From: Thalassospira sp. HJ
Lineage (GTDB): Bacteria; Pseudomonadota; Alphaproteobacteria; Rhodospirillales; Thalassospiraceae
Assembly (NCBI RefSeq): GCF_000948415.1
Contig: NZ_JYII01000021.1
Location: 124,001-188,000 of the forward strand
Length of the DNA stretch: 64,000 nt
Reading direction: 5' to 3'
Within the stretch, counting starts at the first letter, position 1. Each line of letters opens with the position of its first letter. Both the position numbers and the translations under genes were made by a program. The notes beneath the pieces are model-generated. The model was not told the DNA's origin. It searched no databases and worked only from the letters and a program-made list of their open reading frames with translations. Shown piece by piece: positions 38,304 to 46,124 of the stretch.

Positions 38304-38801
38304 TTAGGCTTTGCCGTTTTCTGTATCGGCAGCGCTGTCCTCTTCCTCGACCTTCATGTCTATGGTGCGGGAAGGCACAGCTTTTTTCTTGTTCGATCCA
38401 ATCGCAATTTCACGCACGACCGGTTCCGGCAAGGGTCTGTTGAGATCAACATGCAAAAGACCGTTATCAAGATGCGCGCCGACAACTTCGATGCCTTCGG
38501 CAAGAACGAAAGAGCGCTGGAACTGGCGTGACGCAATGCCACGATGGATATAGACACGTTCGCTATCATCATCGGTATGTTTGCCCCGGATGATCAGCTG
38601 ATTGTCTTCGGTGGTTACCGACAGGTCTTCTTCGGCAAATCCGGCGACCGCGACCGTAATGCGCAGTTTGTTTTCACCGATCTGCTCGATGTTATAGGGC
38701 GGATAACCCTCGGCCTTGGTTTTCGAGACCTGATCGAGAACGCGTTCGATCTGATCGAAACCCAAAAGCAGCGGGCTGTTGAACATTGAAATTCGCGACA
38801 T
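38304..38801 (-). CDS. Small heat shock protein Hsp20/IbpA family
   Basis: ATP-independent holdase of 165 residues. It begins MSRISMFNSPLLLGFDQIER, typical of IbpA-like proteins. The alpha-crystallin domain (about 35-130) shows YPPYNIEQIGENKLRITVAV, LIIRGKH, RGIASRQFQRSFVLAEGIEV and HLDNGLLHVDLNRPLPE. The start has a strong GGAGGAGG site at 38801. The intergenic region upstream holds repeat copy C. Confidence 0.94.
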   Translation of the reverse strand: MSRISMFNSPLLLGFDQIERVLDQVSKTKAEGYPPYNIEQIGENKLRITVAVAGFAEEDLSVTTEDNQLIIRGKHTDDDSERVYIHRGIASRQFQRSFVLAEGIEVVGAHLDNGLLHVDLNRPLPEPVVREIAIGSNKKKAVPSRTIDMKVEEEDSAADTENGKA

Positions 38802-38913
38802 TTGCAGCACCTCCTCCGTCAGAGCGAGTGTGGTTGTATTCGGATCCCGCGCAATCTGCGTTTTGGGCATCCGGGCGTCCGACCCGAATCATTCGGCACC
38901 GGACATTTCATCA

Positions 38914-39178
38914 AGGGTCTGAACCCAATTGAATGCTTGAAATGGTCGTGAGGCATTCGTGCGGATATTAGGAGCTTTAACGCAGAAAGGCTAGCTGCCT
39001 TTCAAGGTGAAGCGACGCAATAGCCCGTGCAAATGCCTCCGATCCGAAAGACATCAGAATAACCTGCGACCTGCTTCGTCAATCTCCTTGCGCGGGTAAC
39101 ATCCCGCGCTGCGGCGATTTCCTAGCATCTCTTGATTCTTCTGATGCCATTTTAAACATTCAGTTGGGTTCAGACCCT
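38914..39178 (+). repeat. Interspersed hairpin element, copy C (265 bp)
   Basis: The most divergent copy. Left arm AGGGTCTGAACCCAATTGAA (38914 onward) pairs with the right arm ending at 39178; two of three differences in the first 30 positions are G-T wobbles, as expected for a maintained RNA stem. The inner stems are GAGGCATT with AATGCCTC, AAAGGC with GCCTTT, and ATCAGAA with TTCTGAT. Core words TTTCAAGG, TAGCCCGTGCAAAT and GATCCGAA match copies A, B and D. It lies between two minus-strand genes (Hsp20 and the cyclase), 113 bp upstream of the Hsp20 start. Confidence 0.88.
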
Positions 39179-39245
39179 ACTCAAATAAATGTGGTTTTCC
39201 TTGCAATAGTCAAGCCTTGCCTGCGTGTGGCCGCCTTCTGCGCAC

Positions 39246-40916
39246 CTATTTCTTGGTCTTTGTCAGATCGGGTATGGCATCAAGTGCGTAATAGGCCACC
39301 GACTGGTTCTTGCCCCTTAGTGCAACCTCATGCACGGCGGCGTTTTCCGGCAAGGGAATCGGCCCATGATCAAACAGTGCCTTTGAAATCACCAATGGCA
39401 CGCCATGCCCCTTGGTCTGGGCTTCAAGGCGGGCGGTGGTGTTGATGGTGTCGCCAATCGCACTGATATTTTCGCGGCCGGGCGGGCCCATTTCCCCGAC
39501 AATCGCCTTGCCCATATGCATGCCGATCCCGATGCGCAGCGGATGGGGCAGTTCGGACTGCAGGTGTTCGTTCAACCCCTCGATCCGGCGCAGCATTTCC
39601 GCCCCGCCTTCGAACGCCTGCAGGATGGTGCGTTCAATATCGTCACTTTCATGACCATAAAGCGCCATCAGGCCATCACCGGTAAACTGCGCGTAATAAC
39701 CGCCCGTCGCACGCAGCGCCTCGGTCATCTCGGCAAAGAACTGATTAAGGATGAAAAGCACGTCATAGGGCATCTTGCTTTCGCCAAGCTTGGTCGAATC
39801 GCGCAAGTCGATAAAGATGCAGACAACCTGTCTTTCACTGCCCGAAAGCCCGCCTGGGCGTCGGCCGTCGCGCGCGGTGGCGTTGGGCGGCAAGAGTGGT
39901 GCGACCGCCAGATCATTTTGCGGCCTGATCTGACAGGCAAGGCGCATGCCCTTGGGTGCCTGTATGCTTTTAAGCGCGGCCGCCTCAATCTGGCCGGGGG
40001 CTGCCAGTTGATCGGTGCCCGATCCGCAGTGAATGCGGCACGTGGTGCAGCGCCCGTGCCCGCCACAGACCGATGCCATCGGAACTCCCGCATCGCGCAG
40101 CGCTTCAAGTGCTGTGGCCCCGGGCGGAACACGCACAAAACGCCCATTGGGCAGGCTTAGCATCGGGCCACGTTTGACCCTATCAATGGTCTGGCGGATT
40201 TGCCGCACACCAAACGGTGCGAGGGCCAAGGCGATACTGATGATGGTGAAAGGTACAATCGCATTTTCATAAAACGTGATGGCTGCCTGATTGACATTGG
40301 CGGCATCAATCACGCCAAACACATATTTGCGCCCGCCTTCCTCAGCCCGTCGGACCACTTCGGCGGCGGCCGCCGCATAGCCCGCCAGTGACAGGGTCGG
40401 GATCAGGATGGCAAGGGTGCCAAGCGTGTTGCGCCATTTCGGATAGAACGGTTTGACCCGAAGCCAGAAATGAATGCCGATACAGCCGTGTGCCCAGACG
40501 ACAATGACGGTGATGGCCTGCAGAACCCCCTGAAACGGTATGAACACCGCCAGATCAAGCAGAACACGCTCATGCGGAGAATCGACATCAAAGCCAAGAT
40601 CAATGACCCGGGTCGCGATGATATGGCGAAAAATAAGAAACGGAATGCACAGACCCAAAATCATCTGCGCCCACTCAGATTTGCGCAGACGAAGGGTACG
40701 GCGGCTGGTCAGGCGCCCGGTGGCAAGGAAGAAGTGCGTGATCAGCGACACCAGCAACAGAATTTCAAGCGGCAGGAACTGCCAGACTTCGGTGGTGTAT
40801 TCACCGAATGCCTGCATCAATTCCGGTGAAACGATGCCTGCGGCATGGTTCAGCAGATGCATCAGCACATAGGCAAACATGGTCAGGCCGGAATACAGCC
40901 GCAAATTCTGGATCAT
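39246..40916 (-). CDS. Membrane 2Fe-2S ferredoxin-adenylate/guanylate cyclase fusion
   Basis: A 556-residue three-part protein. Residues 1 to about 250 form several membrane helices with histidines (MHLLNHAAG, LITHFFLATG, WAHGCIGIHFWL), resembling a succinate-dehydrogenase-type cytochrome b anchor. Residues about 255-340 are a plant-type ferredoxin domain with cysteines in VCGGHGRCTTC and LACQ. The C-terminal class III cyclase domain has metal aspartates in CIFIDLRDSTKL and FTGDGLMALYG and the ribose-binding INTTARLEAQTK. It should make cAMP or cGMP in response to a redox or quinone signal. Confidence 0.92.
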   Translation of the reverse strand: MIQNLRLYSGLTMFAYVLMHLLNHAAGIVSPELMQAFGEYTTEVWQFLPLEILLLVSLITHFFLATGRLTSRRTLRLRKSEWAQMILGLCIPFLIFRHIIATRVIDLGFDVDSPHERVLLDLAVFIPFQGVLQAITVIVVWAHGCIGIHFWLRVKPFYPKWRNTLGTLAILIPTLSLAGYAAAAAEVVRRAEEGGRKYVFGVIDAANVNQAAITFYENAIVPFTIISIALALAPFGVRQIRQTIDRVKRGPMLSLPNGRFVRVPPGATALEALRDAGVPMASVCGGHGRCTTCRIHCGSGTDQLAAPGQIEAAALKSIQAPKGMRLACQIRPQNDLAVAPLLPPNATARDGRRPGGLSGSERQVVCIFIDLRDSTKLGESKMPYDVLFILNQFFAEMTEALRATGGYYAQFTGDGLMALYGHESDDIERTILQAFEGGAEMLRRIEGLNEHLQSELPHPLRIGIGMHMGKAIVGEMGPPGRENISAIGDTINTTARLEAQTKGHGVPLVISKALFDHGPIPLPENAAVHEVALRGKNQSVAYYALDAIPDLTKTKK

Positions 40917-41072
40917 CGGTTCAGGTGCCCGTTGTTTATTCGCTCGTCTCTCACGCAGTCCAATCGGGCGTCGACATTCTGTGGTCGATCATGTCCTTTT
41001 GGCTTAGTCCTGTTGTGACAGGATCATGCAACACCTTTGGTTGATAAAGTGTTTTATCTGTTCAGGCACGAA

Positions 41073-41101
41073 AAAAGCCATCAGCAAAACTGATGGCTTT
41101 T
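41073..41101 (-). terminator. Terminator after the glutamine amidotransferase gene
   Basis: Stem AAAAGCCATCAG with CTGATGGCTTTT around a CAAAA loop. In minus orientation it lies 39 bp after the stop of the gene ending at 41140. Confidence 0.88.
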
Positions 41102-41139
41102 GAATTTGTCTGTCAGTGATCAGTTGGCATAGCCTTGGA

Positions 41140-41865
41140 TCAGGCGGCGGATTTGATGCGCTTCCGGGTCATGAATTTCACGATTGAACGTGCGAAATCA
41201 ACGCTGGTGATCGGCGTTTCAAGCGACTTCATGGCCGCAGCGTGCACATCATCCGGGATAAGATCATAGCGCGCCTGCAGAAGTGCGGTTTCATAGGGCT
41301 TCATGAATTCCGGGTGCGGCTGGATGGATGCGGCATTGGGGCCGTACTGCAAACCGGCATAGGGGCAGAAATCCGAACTTGCCCAAACGCTTGCACCTTT
41401 TGGCGGTTCGACAACCTGATCCTGATGGAAGGCATTGATACGGATGGTCGCCGGGCTGTCGGAAAGCCAGTCGCTGTTGCTGGCATCCACCGCATATTCA
41501 TGCACACCAACGCCCCAGCCCTTGTCAGACTTGATCACCTTGCCGCCCAGTGCGGTTGCAAGGATCTGATGGCCAAAGCAGATGCCAAAGACCGGCTGAC
41601 CGGCATCAACTGCATTGCGCAGGAATTCCTGCAGGCGGATCATCCACGGGGTGTTTTCATAAACGCCATGCTTGGAACCCATGATCACCCAGCCATCAGC
41701 ATCGCCGATGGAGGCCGGGAAAACGTCTTCAAGGACGGTCCAGGTTTTGAACTCAAGGCTTGGGTCAACATCGCCTAGCAGCTTTTCAAGCATCCCGGGA
41801 TAGGATGCGAAATCGCTGCGAAGTTCTTCCGGGGCAAATCCGGTCTCAAGAATGCCGATCTTCAT
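41140..41865 (-). CDS. Class I glutamine amidotransferase-like protein
   Basis: A 241-residue stand-alone GATase1 protein. The nucleophile lies in FGICFGHQILATALGG and the His-Glu pair in SIQPHPEFMKPYE, so the triad is intact. It resembles GMP-synthase-like amidotransferases that act on gamma-glutamyl compounds or donate ammonia. No synthase partner is adjacent. An AAAGG site precedes the ATG. Confidence 0.9.
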   Translation of the reverse strand: MKIGILETGFAPEELRSDFASYPGMLEKLLGDVDPSLEFKTWTVLEDVFPASIGDADGWVIMGSKHGVYENTPWMIRLQEFLRNAVDAGQPVFGICFGHQILATALGGKVIKSDKGWGVGVHEYAVDASNSDWLSDSPATIRINAFHQDQVVEPPKGASVWASSDFCPYAGLQYGPNAASIQPHPEFMKPYETALLQARYDLIPDDVHAAAMKSLETPITSVDFARSIVKFMTRKRIKSAA

Positions 41866-41977
41866 TTGGAAACCTTTATGGACGTCAATATGGCGCTATT
41901 GCTCAGTTATGGGATTTTAACGCCAAAGACAAGCCCGGTGCTGCGAGAATTTAGCCAAATTTTGACCGGAAATGCGA

Positions 41978-42005
41978 AACCGCCCGGTGGAACACACGGG
42001 CGGTT
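41978..42005 (-). terminator. Possible terminator of the YeeE/YedE pair
   Basis: Stem AACCGCCCG with CGGGCGGTT around a 10-base loop, about 60 bp after the stop at 42065 in the minus direction. There is no long T-run, so the call is moderate. Confidence 0.55.
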
Positions 42006-42064
42006 GCAAAACCTGCGGCCAAAGGCCGGGGGGACCAAACCGGCAGCAGATTATAGGTTCGGGC

Positions 42065-42490
42065 TTATTTGTTCAGACCGACCGCACGGGCACCGCCCAT
42101 ACCGACAATCATTGCAACAACAAAAATGATCGTATCGGTATGTCCGAATGCCAGCGCACTCAGTGCCGGACCGGGGCAATAGCCAACCAGACCCCAGCCG
42201 GTCCCGAACAGAAGACCACCCGCGATCAGTTTGGTGGTAATCGCACGGTTGTTCGGAAGGCTCATCTCACCGCCGCAAACAGCTTCGGTACGGTTCTTGG
42301 CAAACTGGAAGATCGGAATGGCAACCGCCAGACCACCGCCCATGACGAAGGCAAGGCTTGGGTCCCAGCCACCATCGGCAATCGCCCAGATATCAAGAAA
42401 GCCAAGAACCTTTTGCGGGTCAATCATGCCCGAAATATAAAGGCCAAAGCCAAAAATCGTGCCGCAAATCAGGGAAACAATCGTACGCAT
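42065..42490 (-). CDS. YeeE/YedE-type sulfur transport subunit, second half
   Basis: A 141-residue membrane protein with about four helices, equivalent to the second half of a YeeE/YedE (thiosulfate or sulfur) permease, as in split PmpA/PmpB-type pairs. The cysteine-containing segment GLVGYCPGPALSALAFG is the family's substrate-path motif. The start overlaps the stop of the upstream half by one base (TAATG), showing tight translational coupling. Confidence 0.88.
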   Translation of the reverse strand: MRTIVSLICGTIFGFGLYISGMIDPQKVLGFLDIWAIADGGWDPSLAFVMGGGLAVAIPIFQFAKNRTEAVCGGEMSLPNNRAITTKLIAGGLLFGTGWGLVGYCPGPALSALAFGHTDTIIFVVAMIVGMGGARAVGLNK

Positions 42491-42936
42491 TACATGCCTC
42501 CCATCAGATGGCGGGTAACAAGGACGGTGACAAAGCCGGCCGCCATGAAGGACAGCGTCGCAACCAGCGAACGCAGCGAAAAGCGCGACAGGCCGCAAAT
42601 GCCATGGCCACTGGTGCAGCCACTGCCGATCGTGGTGCCAAGACCGACCAGAAGACCGGCAACAATGATCACCGGAAGGGAGCTCGTCACAACACTCTGG
42701 GCTGCGATCTCGGTGGCATTCATCAGAATGAACGGACCGACAACCAGACCGATGACAAAGGCAAGGCGTTCAAACACGGCCGAGCCACCCTTGGTCGGGG
42801 TCAGCAAGCCGCCAAGAATGCCGCTGATACCGGCAATCCGGCCATTTAGCAAAAGATAAAGGCCAGAGGCCAAACCAATAAGTCCGCCGCCAATCAGGGC
42901 GGAAACCGGCGTGAAGTTTTCCATCATCCAATCCAT
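42490..42936 (-). CDS. YeeE/YedE-type sulfur transport subunit, first half
   Basis: A 148-residue membrane protein, the first half of the split YeeE/YedE transporter. The motif GSGCTSGHGICGLSRFS near residues 103-119 contains the cysteines that pass sulfur in this family. Four to five hydrophobic segments. In many bacteria the pair is controlled by an ArsR-type sulfide sensor; no such gene is in the window, but a palindrome lies just upstream. Confidence 0.9.
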   Translation of the reverse strand: MDWMMENFTPVSALIGGGLIGLASGLYLLLNGRIAGISGILGGLLTPTKGGSAVFERLAFVIGLVVGPFILMNATEIAAQSVVTSSLPVIIVAGLLVGLGTTIGSGCTSGHGICGLSRFSLRSLVATLSFMAAGFVTVLVTRHLMGGM

Positions 42937-42952
42937 TGAAATCGAAATTTAT

Positions 42953-42976
42953 ATTAATGTATGAGAATGCATTAAT
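42953..42976. promoter_or_regulatory. Candidate operator upstream of the YeeE/YedE pair
   Basis: ATTAATG at 42953-42959 and CATTAAT at 42970-42976 form a 7-bp inverted repeat, 16 bp upstream of the start at 42936 in an AT-rich stretch. The layout suits an ArsR-family repressor, but no regulator gene is seen here. Confidence 0.45.
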
Positions 42977-43333
42977 TTTATCAATGGGCGTCGATAAATT
43001 TTTGTCTCATCCATAAGGAAACGCTGAGATAGCGCTCTGTTTCAGAACATTTTTAAACTGGGGATGCTGCTGCGAAATTCAAGATAAGAAGAGGGTGATC
43101 CTGCAAGGCAGGGTTGAAGTCGTTCTGAGAGAGTGGCGGGCTTTTGGGTGTGCCGTAATCGTTCTTTGCCAATACAGAACAGACCATCTGGATGTTTAAA
43201 TATGCGAATGGTTCGCAAAATAAATTGCAATTCGGGGGTGCCAGTGATAACCCCGAAAGACCCCGGAAAAAGTGTGGGCTGGGCACCGTGTCCCCGGCAT
43301 CGGGTGCGAACATCAACAAGACGGATAAAGAAC
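42977..43333. other. Intergenic region between the YeeE pair and the ThuA-like pair
   Basis: Divergent promoter region. The frame of the ThuA-like gene is open upstream to 43133, but those residues are basic and cysteine-containing without family resemblance. I see no other gene, RNA or repeat here. Confidence 0.4.
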
Positions 43334-43993
43334 GTGCATCCGGATCAGAACATCCATGTTGCCTGTATCGGGCCTGATAAAATGGCCCCGTCACTTACCG
43401 ATCGGGACCGCTTTGCCCCGGTGATTTTTGAACGGCTTGGTCAATATGCCCTGCCTGATGTTGATCTGTCGCGCTATGCCGCCTTGGCGATTTCCATTCA
43501 TGCCGATTTGCGCTTCTTGCTCGCCAACAAGGATGTGCTGGCGCGCTACCTTGATTGCGGCGGTGTTGTGCTTTGGAGTGGCCCGATGGCCTATCCGGTG
43601 ATTGACGGGGTTGGTGAATTCATCCCGCGCCCGAAACGCAACTTGGTAGGGCTCAGGATTACCCGATTGGCGGATCACCCGCTGTTTGATGGCGTAACCG
43701 ACGAAGATCTGACATTCCGTCGCGGTGTTGCCGGTTTCTGGGGGCGTGGTCATAACCCGGCACCCGATGGGGCCTTGGTGCTCAACGGGATGGATGAAGA
43801 CCCGAAGCAGGCCCCCATCGACTGGATCTGGCACCGCCCGGAAGGCGGGATTGTTATCTGTCATGCGGGAAATGATTTTCTGACCTTTGCCCAGGCCGGT
43901 GTTGGCACAACGGCAGACAGGCTTGCCCCGAACTTTGCCAAATGGCTGGTAAGTCAGGTGCAGGCAACAGTACGGCAGGAGGAACGGGTATGA
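43334..43993 (+). CDS. ThuA/GATase-like protein, first of a tandem pair
   Basis: A 219-residue protein from a GTG at 43334, chosen because the upstream extension looks non-coding. It has a Rossmann-like flavodoxin/GATase layout: ALAISIHADLRFLL, YLDCGGVVLWSGPMAY, DHPLFDGVTDEDL, then WHRPEGGIVICHAGNDFL. No catalytic cysteine is in a GATase nucleophile elbow. The neighbour at 43990 has the same length and the same order of segments. Function unknown. Confidence 0.68.
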   Translation: MHPDQNIHVACIGPDKMAPSLTDRDRFAPVIFERLGQYALPDVDLSRYAALAISIHADLRFLLANKDVLARYLDCGGVVLWSGPMAYPVIDGVGEFIPRPKRNLVGLRITRLADHPLFDGVTDEDLTFRRGVAGFWGRGHNPAPDGALVLNGMDEDPKQAPIDWIWHRPEGGIVICHAGNDFLTFAQAGVGTTADRLAPNFAKWLVSQVQATVRQEERV

Positions 43994-44649
43994 GCACGGC
44001 CATGAATACTTCAAATCCATCCCGCCCGAAGCTGATCGCCCTTGATGGCGGTATGGGCTATCACAAGGCAACGCTCGATGACCCGCGGATTGCGCCGCAT
44101 ATTGATGAAGTCATCTACATTCGTGATCTGCGTGACGAGGATCTGACGGATGCTGCAGGCCTGATCATTTCGTGCCGCACACCTGCCGAGGTCATTGTGC
44201 CGCACGCCAATCGCATTCGCGCATTCCTTGATCGCGGTGGCATGGTGGTCGCCATGGGCGATACGGAGCAGGAAAAATGGCTGCCCGATGTGTCGCGCGA
44301 ACAGGTCGAAACCAATTTCTGGTGGTGGCTGGAACCGGGCGCGGACCTTGGCCTCGAAATCGCAGTACCCGAACACGACATGTTTGCCGATCTCGGTAAG
44401 GCCGATGTCAGCTGGCATCTGCATGATCTGTTTGATGTGCCGGCCCATGCCAGATCATTGGTCGATTACAAGGACGGTCGGTCGGTGCTTTATGAAGACA
44501 CGACCAGCTTTGCCGGGCATCTCATCGTCACCTCGCTTGATCCGATGTATCACCACGGGGCTTGGTTCATGCCGGCAACGACACGCTTTCTCTATGGTTT
44601 TATCCCGTGGATTCGCCGCACACTTGATGCCAGGGCCGTTTTGTCCTGA
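43990..44649 (+). CDS. ThuA/GATase-like protein, second of a tandem pair
   Basis: A 219-residue protein beginning after AGGAGG at an ATG that overlaps the preceding stop by four bases. Segments run LIALDGGMGYHKATLDD, GLIISCRTPAEV, FLDRGGMVVAMGD, a tryptophan-rich FWWWLEP, then SVLYEDTTSFAGHLIVTSLD and YHHGAWFMP. This resembles ThuA-like or beta-galactosidase trimerisation-type domains. It and the previous gene look like diverged paralogues that probably form a heterodimer. Confidence 0.72.
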   Translation: MSTAMNTSNPSRPKLIALDGGMGYHKATLDDPRIAPHIDEVIYIRDLRDEDLTDAAGLIISCRTPAEVIVPHANRIRAFLDRGGMVVAMGDTEQEKWLPDVSREQVETNFWWWLEPGADLGLEIAVPEHDMFADLGKADVSWHLHDLFDVPAHARSLVDYKDGRSVLYEDTTSFAGHLIVTSLDPMYHHGAWFMPATTRFLYGFIPWIRRTLDARAVLS

Positions 44650-44793
44650 GGCAAAATCTTTGAGATCGTCTAAAATGCTGATTTCAAATGATTTAATCTA
44701 TCTTGCCAAACTCCGAAAATAGGAAGATATAGCATTATCTTTGGTTGTGGTTTCGGCCCCGGTGCCCAAACCCCCTTTTTCGGATTTCTCAGG

Positions 44794-45057
44794 TGGGTCA
44801 GGACCTGTCCATTTTGTTGAAATGGTCGCTCAGATCTTTACGGATACGCGAAGCAAAACCGCAGGAAGATACATATCTTTCAAGGTTTTGCGACAAAGTT
44901 GCCGTACAGATCCGAGCGATCCGCAGGACAGCCGTTATGTTTGCGACCTCCTGCGTCAAATCCCTTGTCCGGGATGCCAACCCGCTCTGCGGGCTTTTCC
45001 TTGGATTTCACAAACATAACGGCTGCCATTGCAGCAAAATGGACAGGTCCTGACCCA
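44794..45057 (+). repeat. Interspersed hairpin element, copy D (264 bp)
   Basis: Outer arms TGGGTCAGGACCTGTCCATT (44794 onward) and the reverse complement ending at 45057. Inner stems are GCCGTTATGTTTG with CAAACATAACGGC, GCAAAACC with GGTTTTGC, and GAAGAT with ATCTTTC. A GTCAAATCCCTTG core followed by CCCGCTCTGCGGG matches copy A. The right end lies two bases before the ATG of the TPR methyltransferase gene, and AGG in the arm is 12 bases from that ATG, the same spacing as at cobB. Confidence 0.93.
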
Positions 45058-45059
45058 AG

Positions 45060-46034
45060 ATGAGCAAAGATCGTGTGTTGGCCAGTCGGCGGCTTGATGT
45101 CGCACTGGCATTGGTATCGCAGGGCGACTACATCGCGGCAATTGATGTTGCCCGTGCTGCATTGGCAGCCGACGGGGAATGGGACGAAGCCCATTTTACC
45201 CTGGGCGATATCTATGAACGCGCCGGCGAAACCGATAATGCCATCGAAGCTTTCCGTAAGTATCTGATGCTTGATCCCAAGGATCGCATGGGGGCTGAAG
45301 TCCGCCTGACATTGCTGGGTGCTGCCGCCCTGCGTGATCGCCTGCCGCCTGATTATGTGCGCGCGCTGTTTGACGATTATGCCCCGCGCTTTGAAATCAG
45401 CCTGCGGGATCGTCTGGCCTATCGCGGGCCGGAGCTTCTTTTTGAAGCCCTGCGGTCGCATTTGCCCGACATGCTGCGTCCGCTCGAGGTGCTTGATCTT
45501 GGCTGCGGTACCGGTCTCGTGGCCGAAGTATTTGCAGGTCACGTCGATGCCATTGACGGGATCGATCTGTCACCGCGCATGATCAACCGGGCGCGCGCCA
45601 AGGGGCTTTATCGCACGCTCGTTGCCGGTGATATCACCGACATCCCGGCGGAAATGGGCACCGAATACAGTTTGGTGATTGCGGCAGACGTTCTGAACTA
45701 TCTTGGCGATCTGGCCCCGGCCCTGCGTGCCGCACATGCGCGGATGCGGCCCGGAGCGCTTCTGGTCTTCACGCTCGAACATGGCGAAGCCTTCCCGTTT
45801 GACCTTGGCCCCGGCCAGCGGTTCCGCCACCACCAGCGCGCAATTGGCGAATGGCTGGCAGAATGCGGCTTTGATGTCTTGTCCGATACGCAGGGTGTCC
45901 TGCGTCAGGAAAAGGGAAACCCGGTCGAAGGCCGGATTATTGTTGCCCGCGCTACTGATGCCCTTGGCCTGATGGCCGGTGATCTGATCATGCCCGGTGA
46001 TCCCGATCAGGCATCGGGTCAGACCCTGCATTAA
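45060..46034 (+). CDS. TPR-containing SAM methyltransferase
   Basis: A 324-residue protein. Residues about 10-80 form two tetratricopeptide repeats (AIDVARAALAADGEWDEAHF, IEAFRKYLMLDPKD). The methyltransferase domain starts near 140 with EVLDLGCGTGLVAEVFAG, then GIDLSPRMINRARAKG and YSLVIAADVLNYLGDL. Such proteins often methylate small molecules or proteins docked to the repeats; substrate unknown. The ATG directly follows repeat copy D. A terminator lies about 30 bp downstream. Confidence 0.87.
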   Translation: MSKDRVLASRRLDVALALVSQGDYIAAIDVARAALAADGEWDEAHFTLGDIYERAGETDNAIEAFRKYLMLDPKDRMGAEVRLTLLGAAALRDRLPPDYVRALFDDYAPRFEISLRDRLAYRGPELLFEALRSHLPDMLRPLEVLDLGCGTGLVAEVFAGHVDAIDGIDLSPRMINRARAKGLYRTLVAGDITDIPAEMGTEYSLVIAADVLNYLGDLAPALRAAHARMRPGALLVFTLEHGEAFPFDLGPGQRFRHHQRAIGEWLAECGFDVLSDTQGVLRQEKGNPVEGRIIVARATDALGLMAGDLIMPGDPDQASGQTLH

Positions 46035-46064
46035 TCAAGGCGGTTTTTACGCGACCCGAATACA

Positions 46065-46097
46065 AAACACCCCGTAACCATTGGTCACGGGGTGTTT
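46065..46097. terminator. Bidirectional terminator
   Basis: Stem AAACACCCCGT with ACGGGGTGTTT plus an inner ACC/GGT pair, between the convergent genes ending at 46034 and 46125. Confidence 0.9.
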
Positions 46098-46124
46098 CTG
46101 TTTCTGATCAGGATGGCACTGGCC

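Noticed and set aside
42358-42849. 163-codon plus-strand frame
   Set aside because: Antisense to the YeeE/YedE pair and of repetitive charged composition.
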